A stretch of DNA of 64,000 bases from Polytrichum commune (Eukaryota > Streptophyta > Polytrichopsida > Polytrichales > Polytrichaceae): contig OX485804.1 in assembly GCA_950295325.1 (NCBI GenBank), forward strand, positions 14,944,001-15,008,000. The letters run 5' to 3'. Positions within the stretch are counted from its first letter, which is position 1. Each line of letters begins with the position of its first letter. The position numbers and the translations under genes are program-made. Below are positions 38,301 to 49,225 of this stretch, piece after piece. A model generated the notes under the pieces. It was not told where the DNA came from. It searched no databases and saw only the letters and a program-made list of their open reading frames with translations.

Positions 38301-39310
38301 GAGGGCTCCCACACTCATGACTCCCATCCTCAAAATACGGTGCTCCCCCCCCCAAAAAAAAAAAACTATGACATCTTTCTTCCTAACCCTAACCTCCCAC
38401 ATCCAATTTTTCGTCAAATATGCCTAGAAAATGTGCCTTCGATTTCAGCGACCATAGCTAAAGATCTAAAGTTTTTTTGACAAATCCAACCATATAAATA
38501 TTTACAGGTTAGAGGTGACTACTCATAATCCAAATTTTAAAACATTGAAATCTTGTTATGTAGGAGATTTAATAGGAATGTCAATAGTGGTCTTGAGGGG
38601 CAGCAATTTAGAAATTAAATTGGGGTTGGTTTTTTTATCAAACCTCTACTCAAATCATCTTCAAATGACAAAAGGTGACCCTCACTCAAAAAAGGGGCAA
38701 TATAACTACTCAAGTTAGCTCACAAATTTTGAAACCATTATTTTGTATTTTTTGGGGAAGCTTTGCAATTTGAGGCAGTGGTGCCACAACTGCACACCTT
38801 CTACAAGGATTTACACCCACCAACACATGTCCAACTATAGTTCCAACGGTTGATCCATCTATGTTGCGTTTGAGTGTCACAAAAATGTTAGATCAATTGG
38901 GAATCATTTGCACATAGGGGTCAACAAAAACATGTTTAGGCCCTAAATTGCAGAGGTGAGAAATGTCAAGCACGCATTCTTGGACCAATTCCATTGTAAA
39001 GCAATTGAGAACACACTCTCATATTTGAAGTAATCCAATTTGTTGAATCAAAATTATCCACATGGCAAGACATAGCAGATTTGAACATGAACAAGAGTAG
39101 TTGAAACAATCTAGAAACCATGTGGAATGGTCTCAAAGGGGTCTAAGTGAATTGTTCATGACTAGATTATGGTCGCATAGGACATAAGGGGTTAAAAAAA
39201 TGGTAACATAGGCCCTCATGACAATTATGTTGACTATTGAACCTAAGATATTAAGATGTTCAAACTATATCTTGAGAACATTTATTGCTTTCGTCTCATC
39301 ATGTAATACG
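35331..39310. other. Gene-free spacer up to the MULE
   Basis: No gene supported. Poly-C at about 36418-36430 and a C9A12 tract at about 38346-38366. Inserted low-complexity pieces only. Confidence 0.4.
36795..36965 (+). repeat. Degenerate minisatellite, about 25-30 bp unit
   Basis: Words GAGGTTTGGTAGCTAGT, GAGGCTCAGCAATCAGT, GAGGTTCGGTGGCTAGT and GAGGTTTGGCAACTA follow one another head to tail, about six diverged units. Confidence 0.55.
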
Positions 39311-39696
39311 CCCTAACATTACCCAACCCAATGGTGTTAACTCCATCCCGGAGTTCGAGGCATGGCAGAGCTGTGTCAGAAGTACTTTGTCCCAAACCTG
39401 GACCCAGCCCGGGCCGGAGCTCCAGCAGCCAGCCCCGTGCGCCACCCTGGCTTCGCCCACGCTGGCATCGGCTGCCCCTGCTCCACGGTGTCAGCCGTCC
39501 ACGCTGGCACCTCCGCCACGCTGTCACCTCAGCCTACGTGTCGGCCACCCGCCTCCACGTCCGCATGCCCATCCCTCGAGGGTGGCCCATGCCCTTGCAT
39601 CATGCCATGGTGCTCGGTATCGCCATGGCCTTCACCCACCCATCCATTCAGCCACCCTTGATCATTGTGTGTAACCTGCTCATTCATTACAGACTC
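39311..39696 (+). repeat. Left terminal inverted repeat of the MULE
   Basis: 386 bp, GC-rich in an AT-rich neighbourhood. It matches the right repeat inverted, except for an about 49-bp segment present only in the right copy after CCACCCATCCAT and scattered substitutions. Its open frames in several phases, with counterparts in the right copy, are composition artefacts. Confidence 0.9.
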
Positions 39697-41288
39697 AAAA
39701 TTGTGTTCAGGGTTTAGTTGCCTCAGCAACAATCATGGAGTGAAGGACTTGCGGCGGATGATCACAGCCAGACTGCTGCTCTTCGAACAGGTGGTTGCAA
39801 TGAAGGTGAGTGACATCAATTAAATATTTAGGCTTCCAAACTTCCAATCAACCATCGCTTCCCACTGATTGTAACTTCTGAGTGAGTTGCCAAGTTGAAT
39901 CATTTCCTGCATGGTCTTGGTTTAGGGTTTAGGAGTGTGGGCAAGCCAACATGATGATGTCTTGCGATGTGCCTTGGAAGATCTGATGTTTTGACGATTG
40001 CCACTCACTCACTTTATTTGGTTTTGGGGTTTTTCAATCATGCCACTCATGTTACACATGGCATGAACGCATTATGTAAATTATGATTGTTGCAATGATA
40101 TTCCCTTCAATCTTCTTATGTTTGCATGCTTCCCTTTGTTTGCAGGCAAAAGCAAAGACGACTGCCATTTCGCCGCACAAGGATCGTAGCTGCAGGAGCG
40201 CAACATCCTCCGCCAATGGTTACATGCGGCATACACCATCCAAACATCACTTACCATGTTGTAACATGACTGCCCTTCCTATCTTTTTGCTGCACCTTTC
40301 TCTTCTTTACTGTTTGCATGTGGCAGTGTTTGTTATCTGTTTACGTAGTGTTAGGGTTTCGTTGTGGTTTGTGCGGGTATTGTTAGGCAGTGCTTGTGGT
40401 CGTCTTGGGGCAGTTTGCTACCGGTTGCATAGGGTTTAGGAATGCTTGCGGCATGGGTTGTCGCTCGTTTGAGGTGTTTAGGGTGGTTTTCTCAATGAAA
40501 GCGACACTTTGTTTAGGGTGGTTTTGTCAATGAAAGCGACACTTGGTTTAGGGTCGAGGCACTGCATTGTGGACGCAGCAGGATCTGGAAGGAGTTGTAG
40601 TGGGTGGGAGTGATTTGGGTCAGGCGGTTTAGGGCGTTCTGTTGTTTTTCCTAGGCATACAGAGTGTGGGGATCTGCAAGGACTGTTAGTGTGTGAGGGT
40701 GATATAGGGCTGGCGGGTTAGGGCGTTCTAGTGTATTGGCTAGGCATACAGAGTGTGGGGATGCCACTTGCCGACCATGGACGCTCCGCAATAGGATCTG
40801 GGAGGAGTGTTAGTGGGTGAGGGTGATTTACCAGGCGATTTTGGAGTTTTGGGTGTTTTGCGAAGGCTTACATAGTGTGGGGAAGGCACTTTCATTTCAT
40901 TGAGGATCCGCAATACGATCTGCAACGTTTGTTTTAGGGTTTAGGGTGATTCCGCATAGGCGGTTTCGGGCGCCTGGTTCTTTTGCGGCAGCATACAACG
41001 TCTTGTATGCCATTTGCCACGCATGGAGGCTCTGGAATATGGGTCTGCAGGAAGTGTTTAGGGTTTAGGGGTGATTTGGTGCACGCGCTTGAGGGTTTAG
41101 GGTTTTAAGTTTCCTTACATAGTGTTGTGGGCACTTGCCTCGCAAGGAGGCTCGGGAATATGGATCTCAATGAGCTGTTGCTGGTTACAGGGTGATTTAG
41201 TGCAGGCAGTTTCAGCTATAGTGATGTTAAGGTACACCATACCTAGGGTTCAGAAAAATTCCTCACGCACATTGTAGAGTTGCTGGCC
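39697..41288 (+). promoter_or_regulatory. Left subterminal region and leader of the MULE companion gene
   Basis: Non-coding sequence between the left TIR and the companion gene start. It contains two copies of the element-wide 9-mer (TGTAACATG at 40260-40268 and its complement at 40048-40056) and the tandem repeats listed separately. No canonical TATA box at a convincing distance. Confidence 0.45.
40480..41215 (+). repeat. Subterminal tandem repeats with TTTAGGG words, about 140-165 bp x 4-5
   Basis: Units share ATCTGnAAGGAGTGTTAGTGG, GGGTGATTT, CAGGCGGTTTAGGG, GGCATACAGAGTGTGGGGA and CACTTGCC..GCATGGAGGCTC. The plant telomere-type heptamer TTTAGGG recurs (for example about 40930-40945, 41055-41070, 41090-41104), but only as single or double copies. 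It is not a telomere array. Confidence 0.6.
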
Positions 41289-44200
41289 ATGGCCGTTGGC
41301 GCAATTCCTCCCAGGGAGGGACACTCCTCTCAGCAACCCAGCAAATTCATCCCTCTTCCCCGCGCCGCAAACTGCCACCCCCCCTCCTTCATGTGGGCGC
41401 CTCAGTATGCATTATTTCGGGCCATTGACTTACATTGTGCTATGCAGAATATGGATGCCGAGGGAGAAGCGCCCCTGCCCGAAGAGGACGAGGTCACGTA
41501 TTTTGTGAATAGAGATTCACAAGGTTGGGTGGAGCAGAGCGTCAGGAGGCGCGTGTACATCGAGCTCAAGCTCGAATGTACTCGCAATCGATGTCGGGAT
41601 GGGCAGAAATCTAGGGATGACTGGTTGTGCGTCTACTGCAGAGCATCTTTCCCAAGCAAGTTGCGCTTGACGGATCATAGGCTGGGGGGTTGCACATGTG
41701 GACCCGTGGACCGAAGTGGCGCAAAGCTGGAGCTCCCTGTCTACCCCAACCTGAAGACGGCCAAACAAGGTAAAGACCTGAAAGCGGCATTGCAACGAGG
41801 TGAGCGCTCGGTGTGGGACAACCTGCAAAACAACGCGATGTGGCTGGAGCTTAACCCCGAGCTGAAGGACCCTACTTACCCCCCCACTGGAGCGAGGGTG
41901 CAGGTGCGGCGGTTCATGTTGCCCACAATCGAGCGATTGAGGGCTTCACATTCTTCGACGGAGGGTGGGTCGCAATCAGCCCCTAGACAGCAACGGTCTC
42001 CCATGCGACATACTCCACCACCCCCATCGGAAGATTTTGTGGACCTAGGGGATGCCGGCACTGATGAAGCTGAACCTCCCCCTTCTCGGCCGAAGAAACG
42101 AAGTCACGCACAGATGGAGGAGGGCCATCGGGTTTTCCACTCCACCCGGTAGTTCAAGTCTGCGCCCAAGAGACACAACCCGACACCTTCTGCACGAACG
42201 GCGCGTCCTGCACCTGCACCGCCTCCCCACCCCATTCGTGTCAAGCCAATTGCAACACGTTGCCCATCCCCAGAGAGGTGGGCCCTTGTGGCTCCTCCTT
42301 CGCCCGTTGCAGATGTCGCCCCTACGCCACCTGTGACCCCTGCCCCCCCCATGGATACCTCTAGAGGTGATCCTGATATTGCTTCGGGGCTGCGAAAGGA
42401 GCGTCAAGCGTTCTATGTGAGAGCCGCAACGGCAACCCGTGGATCTGTGAGGATGGACATCCCCAAACCACCGTTGAGGCCCCCAATTCAACCCCCAGGT
42501 TTGTTTCATTTGCTGCCATGTGGTTTGCTGAAATTTGACTTGGAGTGCGGTGACTTCCATGCGTTCGAGGAGGAGGTTTACAATTGGAAGAATGACCCGG
42601 CGTTCATGGACAGGCTTTTTGCTGCCTATGGCAGATTTTACTCGCCCAAACATCAGGTACACTTTGTGTCTTCTCCCAATCCAACTGGTGCATTGGCTTA
42701 TAAATATATGCAGGTTGCGTTGTAACATGGTTTAGGGTGTTGTACATTGAAATTTTGAACCTGCACATTGTTTTGTAGTAAGCTGCACTGTGGCCAGGGT
42801 GCATTGAACCAGGAAATTAGCAAGTTTAAGGCCTTGTAACATGCAGAAATGTGACAAGGTGCATTGAAATTTCAGATGTGCAACTATTGTTGTGACATGG
42901 GCCACTGTGGACACCCTGCACCGCAGTCATTTAGCAGTCGTAACATGCGTTGGATGTACCATAATGTCATCGTAACATCGGTGTTGCGTGCTGATGCAGG
43001 CTAAACCACACGTGGGGCCACCCATCACAAAGATTGTCGTGGCAGCAATGAGCCAGGTTGATGACGATGCCGCACTAGAGTCTGAGATTGGTGCCCTCTG
43101 CCACTACATCCAGCAGTTATTTTTGTCGCGTGAGGTGATGAAGCAGCGAAAGCAATGGGATGATGACCGCCAAGCAAAGATTAGCGACGCTATTTCAAGG
43201 GCCATGAAACAGTGGGACGATGAGCACTACCCTCGCTTGCTGGCCGCGACATGGGGATGGCACCCTTTCTATGCCGCATTTGTTTCTAATCCTTTGAGCC
43301 TAAACTTCAGACCCTCCTACCCTTTGTATCATTCAGTGGTTGAGGGTTTACATGTGCATGCATTGCTCTTGCAGCAATCCCATGTTGTGAGGGCTTACCT
43401 TGTGCCATGGTCTGTGCTTCTCCTTCGTTGTTTCCTGAAATTCCATAGCATGGTGCCCCATCCCATCTCGCACCCACATAGTGGTGGCTCTGTCGACAAC
43501 GTTAGGGGATGGTTGAAGCTCGTTGAAGAAATCGATGGAGAAGGTTCCCGTGCGTGGCATTTGGCAAAATCTTACTTGAAAGATGAGGGTTTTCTCGTGT
43601 TTGCAGGTGCCCGGTTGGTGTGTTCGCAACAAGACTGGTTTGCAGCCGTGGAATCTGCTTGGATGGAATTGAAAAATCCCACTCCAGAGTGGTGGGCAGA
43701 ATTCCATATGTGGTGCAACTCCATCCAGTTCAGGGCTCTTCAAGACATGGCCTTTCACAACAAGTCGGAGTGGCTGAACGCTTGGGTGATTCGTGATCGT
43801 CCCAAGACTCATTCACCAGCACTTGCATGTTACGAGCGTTGGTTACAACATCGGGAGGATTTGGACATTGGCTATGTCCTTGCGAAACCAGGTAATTAAA
43901 CACACTTCTGCCCTGTATCATAGTGGTCCGCATTTGAATATCCATTCCCGCAAACGCAAAATTAACCACGCCCGGCTGTGCACCCCTTCGCAGATGTCAT
44001 GGTCCCCTCGCTGGAGCGTACGGAATACATGGAGGATCTTCGCAACATTGCCGACAATATTGTGCGAGAGCGGTTGGAGCACTCGGAGGTGCATCCACCA
44101 GCACATGCTACACCAGCAACCGATGTTACATCTTGCGACGTTGCGCAGCCATGTCCTCAAAGCCCTGCTAGCATAGGCACTTTCGGCAAGGCAGGCACCT

Positions 44201-44553
44201 CGGAGGATGTCCAACGCCCGGTGGAGCATATTGGGCCAGCATTTCACATCCCCATGACCCAAGAGAAGAGCCTAGAGGAGTTGCCTAGTCAACTTGATTT
44301 TGAGTGGCAAGACTCGGTGTCCCCCAACTCTGCTCCTGCACATGTTACAGCACGCAATCTGGGTGGAGAGATGGACGTCGTTGGCACTCCCCGACCTGCA
44401 ACGGTGCCTCATGACGTGGATGTGCATGCATTTGTGGAGGTTTCCCAGATTGCGCAGGAGGCCGTCGTGGAGTCCACACAACAGCCACCATCCCAAGTTC
44501 CACATTCTGGGCGCACAACCACGGACGCCATTGGTGATGCATCGCAGATTTAG
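41289..44553 (+). CDS. MULE companion gene with C2HC finger; one in-frame stop
   Basis: Start ATG 41289 has a strong context (GGCCATGGCC). Exon 1 runs to a phase-0 donor at 42713 (ATGCAG|GTTGCG) or 42656 (CATCAG|GTACAC); exon 2 is 43000-43891; exon 3 is 43994-44553. All joins keep frame. The N-terminal part holds CVYC-x12-H-x4-C (near residues 115-136), a C2HC zinc-finger-like motif, followed by KLELPVYPNLKTAKQGKDLK. A proline-rich linker with TAG at 42150-42152 follows, and the frame reopens for about 190 more codons. The exon 2 part is acidic/Trp-rich (KQWDDDRQAKISDAISRAMK). Exon 3 is low-complexity and acidic. I do not recognise the family. As a second gene of a MULE it could be a mudrB- or VANC-like accessory protein, but this is inference. 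The TAG may be a decay mutation or an unrecognised splice. Confidence 0.65.
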
Positions 44554-45020
44554 GCTTAGGTTACTGTTACAATTGATGCAAAAGACTTAGGGGACTTAGG
44601 GCATCCACATCCAATAGTGTAAAAGTGAAACTATGGATAATTTATGCTCCAAACTATCTGCAAACCCGTGAAGCCAGGGGTCCATTGTCTCGTACACCCA
44701 AAACTGATGTGTAAAAGTTGTAACATGTATTAACATTGCCCCCTTCTATTTAACCAATCGCAATCTCGCATGTGATGTTCTATGTAACGGAAGCATGAAA
44801 AGATATGTGCCTGATATGCCAATTTTGTGTTGCGATTCTCCCTCACAATGCGAAATGTCAAGCCATGCGCACTTCATACATGTATGGACTTCCAATTCGC
44901 ATAAACAAAGAGATGTATACGTCAGAACATGTTACAAGTCGTGCACGAAACAAAATGTGTTTATTTAGCATGCATTTCTGAAAGCCTTTACATCCGGTAG
45001 AGGTAACATGGAACGGGACA
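44554..45020. other. Spacer between tail-to-tail MULE genes
   Basis: Non-coding; holds TGTAACATG at 44719-44727 and its complement CATGTTACA at 44929-44937. Probable 3' ends of the companion gene and the small minus-strand gene. Confidence 0.5.
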
Positions 45021-45392
45021 CTACATGGCCCAGCTTGGCCTGTAAACCTTAATCGGTCGTTGGTAAGCCTTCAACGGACCATGTGGGGTCGGCGTGACGA
45101 CTGGAGGTGGGGTGGTCAGCTGCCGCACAACCTCTGCATGTCGGCGCTGCAGTCGAGCAGTCTGCGCCGGCGAGAGCAACCTTTGAACGCCGCATGTTGT
45201 GGATGTGAGGGCCGAAGGGGATAGCGGGGAGGTGGCCACACGGTGGTCTTCGGCGTCACGCAAAGGCGTTGTTGGAGGCGTGAAGAACTCGTTGTCGCTT
45301 GAACTGTCTTGCACGGGCCCGATGACATCAGGGCATCTACAAAGCCACTTCCAAACAGACGCGCCAACCCGCACGACGTCAAAACGTGCCAT
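45021..45392 (-). CDS. Small Pro/Arg-rich hypothetical protein of the MULE
   Basis: A single-exon frame of 123 codons from ATG 45392 (context CACCATGGC, good). A TATATAAG box lies 135 bp upstream on the same strand. The protein begins MARFDVVRVGASVWKWLCRC, followed by Ser/Thr/Pro-rich sequence with PTTPLRDAE and TPPPVVTPTPHGP and a basic end. No domain is recognised. It lies between the transposase and companion genes, so it may be a third element gene (MULEs can carry three) or a chance frame. The start context and TATA box favour a real gene. Confidence 0.45.
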   Translation of the reverse strand: MARFDVVRVGASVWKWLCRCPDVIGPVQDSSSDNEFFTPPTTPLRDAEDHRVATSPLSPSALTSTTCGVQRLLSPAQTARLQRRHAEVVRQLTTPPPVVTPTPHGPLKAYQRPIKVYRPSWAM

Positions 45393-45526
45393 GGTGAGGG
45401 AAAATGGGGTATATGACGGGCTAGGGGAAGAGGGAGATGTTGGAGACTGCTAATGCACCTTGTTGCCTAACCATATGGACCTAGTGCGGAAGAAAGGAAC
45501 CCGTCTCGTTGAGGGCAGGTCCTGGC

Positions 45527-45534
45527 CTTATATA
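45527..45534 (-). promoter_or_regulatory. TATA box for the 123-residue MULE gene
   Basis: TATATAAG on the minus strand, 135 bp upstream of ATG 45392 and about 105 bp downstream of the transposase stop codon. TGTAACATG motifs (45574-45582 as CGTAACATG, 45593-45601 exact) lie just upstream. Confidence 0.5.
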
Positions 45535-45638
45535 CCCTAAGTGTCGCAACGTCATCCTGCACGTGGGGTGTGGCGTAACATGCAGACCATGTTGTAACAT
45601 GCACAAGTTACAACACGTGGTTGACAGTCATTATTTAT

Positions 45639-48439
45639 CTACCGGCCTTGCTCCAAAAAGTCCTTCCGGCGCTTGAGGGACATGTTGCTACCATCGTCGT
45701 TGGGCAAGAAATGCAAGTCCGGTTGGGATGCCTCCACCAACCCATGTTTGATCTGAGCAAGCAATGTCTGTTGCTTCCCCCTGACAATGTGCAGGTCTGC
45801 CAGGAGGTGCTTCAACAGGAAAGTGTCACCCGTGGCCGCATCCATGAACTCTACTACAAGGTTGCGAACATGTTTTTCGATGTCCTCGTGAGATGGTGTG
45901 ACCCGTTGGCTGCCATTAGCATGATTTGGTGTGGGGGTGGGCACTGGTGGTCCGGTATCGTAACAATCATTTGGGAATCGCAGAACAGGATCCAACATGT
46001 TACCACGGCCGCCCTCGGTTGTGCCTGCAAGGGATCCACAGTAACGTGTAATGGTTCCCTCTGCAAGGCTAGGATGGAGCATCATGAGGACTTTAATCTG
46101 ATGTTTGCAAATGTTTCCCTTTAGTGCCCACACGCAGTCACAACAACCCCACTCACAGTCTGGATTGTACACATAGTACCATTTAGTTGCGTTGGTCTTG
46201 GAGGTTACGATTGCTGGGCCATCGTCCGTAATGGGGAGAGTGACACAACTGTCAGGAATTTCTCTCGCTTTGAGAACTGCATTGATAACGAATTGCTCTT
46301 GTTTCAAGTTGGGGACGAACCCGTGTTGTTTCCTCATTGCCTGGTACCAATAGTGGGAGAGAATTTCCTCTGTCAACTCGTATATGACCCAGTCCAGCCG
46401 ACGTCCATGCGCTCTTCCTTTTGAGGCACGCAAGGTGGCTTTAAGGTTAGAGTGATAGCTTTCAATTGCTGCATTTGTGTCCTGCCCAGCATAAGGCAGG
46501 TTACGATGCCCCACAACCCACATATGGGTCTTGTCTGCCCATTGTTTGTTGAAATACGCCCAAAAATTGTTGACAATGGGGAAGCTATCCATAAGAGCGT
46601 TCAATTGGCGAAGAGCCCAAGGCCCCATTTCATCTCCATGGGGGCACTTTGTATCGTACATAATACGACCCAATCCCTTTAGCACACCAGCCCGGATAGC
46701 ATGGTCTTTAATTTTTGCCACCGCTTGTTTCAACCATGCACGACGGACATGCCAAAGGCAAAGAAAGACTTTCACTCCGGGCCATACAGACTGCAACCCT
46801 CCGATCTCGGCCTGCGCACAATCTGTAATGAAAGCACTCGGCATCCAATCTTCTTGCACTGACGCCAATTTCGTGGCGAGCGCCCTTATCCATGGTTCAA
46901 GATTGGGTTGCTTGGAACTAGAAGTAATAATGTATGCCACGGGCACTCCGTTTAGCCAATCATCAAACACCATCAAGGTGTAGAGCGGAAACTGCCACAA
47001 GAAGGAAAAATAATAACATTACAGGCTGGGGGATCATAGACGTTACAGATAACATTGTTGTAACATGGATTCTGGCTAACACGGCAGTTCATGGAGCATG
47101 ATAGCAACAAACCTTGTTCTCATTTGTTGCAAACGTGGCATCAATGGAGACAGCACATTTATGTCCGTGCTTGAGCATCATATCTTGTTGCCAAACTGTT
47201 TGGATGCCTATCGTGAATGGAATGTTGTCACGTGTAATAGCACCGCGAACATGTACGCCGGATTCTTTGTAGTAGAACACGAGATGGGGATGTTCTTGCA
47301 CCTACATGCGAACATATTTTGCATCATTGTTGTCGCGTTTGAAGGTCTCTATTGTCAGGCGGCCAGCGACGTTACGGATGTCTTGGTCACAAATGAAGAG
47401 GTCCCGTGTGAGCTCGTCCCCTCTTTCACACACTTCTAGGAAGCGTTTCCTATGTTTTGCCATTATTTGTGGGATGGACAAACCCAAACGCAGATGAGTC
47501 ATGATGAATTCCCGAACATGCGGTGACAGATGGCTAGAGAATCTGCTCTTATGGCCGGTCTTTGTGGCACTATGGCAGAAGAACCCTTTGAAGTTGATAT
47601 GTTGCATCTGGTGGTACGTTATTTCTGCGACCGAGGGCTCAAGGTACAGTCGCTTGACAACAAAACCGCATTGGCAACCCCTTCGTTGCCCAAATCCTCG
47701 CATCCTGGCGGATGTGCGAGGACCTGAGTGACCCTTTCCATTTAGAACATATTTGCCCTTGGAGTCGAGTTTTCGTTTCTTCTGGTACATATCCTTTGTA
47801 ACAACTGGTATGTGCGAGGCATTGTCATTTGGCCCATATTGGCAGTGATACCTGAGGCAGACAACAAGTGGTGGAAAGGAAAGTGAGGTATAAGATGCCA
47901 CAAAGAAGTTTTAGTGTTGTAACATTGTAACATGCAGAATGGAATTTGAATTGCATGTTACAAACACACTTGATGATGGCAGAGTAGCTGTTCCAACGGG
48001 GGAACGCTAGTTTTCCTTGTTCCTTTGATGGAGCGCCTTGGCAAACAAATTTGCAGGGAGCATCAATGCGGGCCTCCTCACCTTTCACAAAATCCTGGAC
48101 TCTTGCCCAAGGTATGTACGCAACCGAAACTGCCGCATGAGTCCTGAGGTCAGTCCTCCTCCCTTTCACCCGGATCTGCCTTGCCCACGAAAGGTCAGTG
48201 TGCATGAAGGTTCCCGCTTCAGGTCTCTGAACGAAACTGCGGAGCCGCTCAAACTCCCCTTTGTGTGCCTCCCGGTAAGTAGACTCATACGAAGGATCCA
48301 CGGCGAAGGGCATGTGAAGTGTTTGTTCAGTGCCATGGTCTCCATCTCGGACAACATGTACTTCAGTTGGCAAATCAACAGAGGATCCCATTGACGTTCT
48401 GTTGTGGAGCACTCCTCGGACCTCCACCTGCTCGTGCAT
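45639..48439 (-). pseudogene. MULE transposase (mudrA/FAR1-type DDE, SWIM finger), interrupted by one TAG
   Basis: Exons on the minus strand: 48439-47970, 47851-47113, 46991-45639; joins keep frame (853 codons). The N-terminal part has a KYHCQYGPN-type region and RRGCQCGFVVKRL. The catalytic domain shows the first Asp in SIDATFATN, the second Asp in FITDCAQAE, the CLWHVRRAW C-x2-H motif and the Glu in NAAIESYHSNLK, the expected MULE DDE triad. A SWIM zinc finger (CEWGCCDCVWALKGNICKH) follows, then a tail of about 140 residues. The frame is broken once: 47302-47304 is TAG between YVRM and VQEHPHLVFYY, where a Trp codon (TGG) would suit the family. Everything else is intact, so the break is recent. 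In known MULEs this protein cuts and rejoins the TIRs. Telomere-type boxes lie just upstream of the start. Confidence 0.88.
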
Positions 48440-49060
48440 ACCCTAAACCCCTAAACCCCTAAACCCTGGAAGCAATGAGGAGCATAATGAAAGAGAAGTG
48501 AGCAGTAAATGAACTGGTTACAATCAATGAGGCGCGATGGCGGACTGCAGATCTAATAAGAAAGATGGAAAACACAATGAGTGAGGGCGCTTGTGACCAC
48601 CGTGTGCGATCTGGGCGCTCGGACCTCCACCTGCTCGTGCATACCCTAAACTCCTAAACCCTGGAAGCAATGAGGAGCATAATGAAAGAGAAGTGAGCAG
48701 TAAATGAACTGGTTACAGTCAATGAGGCGCGATGGTGGACTGCAGATCTAATAAGAAAGATGGAAAGCACAATGAGTGAGGGCGCTTGTGACCACCGTGT
48801 GCGATCTGGGCGCTCGGCTTAGTGGTTTCACACACATACCTTCAATACATCATTGTTGGCTTCGCATCAGTACATGCAAGACAGAAGCAATGGTTGATTG
48901 CAGATCTGAGAAGAAATATGGAAAACACAATGAGTGAGGGTGATTGTGACCACCGTGTGCGATGTGGGCACTCGACTTAATGGTTTTAGACATATACCTT
49001 GAGTACATCATTGCAGAGGTCGCATTACTACATGCAAGACACTCCAATGCTACAAAAATG
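48418..49060 (-). repeat. Right subterminal tandem repeats of the MULE, 203 bp x 2 plus partial units
   Basis: GGACCTCCACCTGCTCGTGC starts at 48418 and again at 48621. The two units are nearly identical through GCGATCTGGGCGCTCGG. A third, diverged part-unit (about 48890-48980) repeats CACAATGAGTGAGGG and GTGACCACCGTGTGCGAT. A further 159-bp repeat (CTTAnTGGTTT..CATACCTTnAnTACATCATTG) overlaps at 48817 and 48976. The first unit covers the transposase start codon. Confidence 0.8.
48443..48468 (-). promoter_or_regulatory. Telo-box-like cluster upstream of the transposase start
   Basis: Three to four overlapping CCCTAAACC words directly before ATG 48439. Plant telo-boxes (AAACCCTA) occur in promoters of growth-related genes. 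Here they are part of a tandem unit, so a regulatory role is only possible. Confidence 0.4.
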
Positions 49061-49225
49061 CAGATTGTTTAGTTAATGCACATGTTACGATTAATCAACA
49101 GCATGAAACCAACGGAATCCTGAAAAGAAATGATCAATGAGGTGATCTTGTCCGTATAGCTTGTCCGCATCATTGCTCACATCGCATCACTTCGTGTAAC
49201 AATCTCCATTGCAGCAAAAATTTGC

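Noticed and set aside
39285-39717. Long Pro/Ser/His-rich open frames in several phases over the left TIR, with counterparts at 49247-49639
   Set aside because: The same GC-rich inverted repeat gives open frames in several phases; no start context, splice partners or domain.
41050-41110. Interstitial telomere array
   Set aside because: TTTAGGG occurs in ones and twos inside a longer non-telomeric unit.
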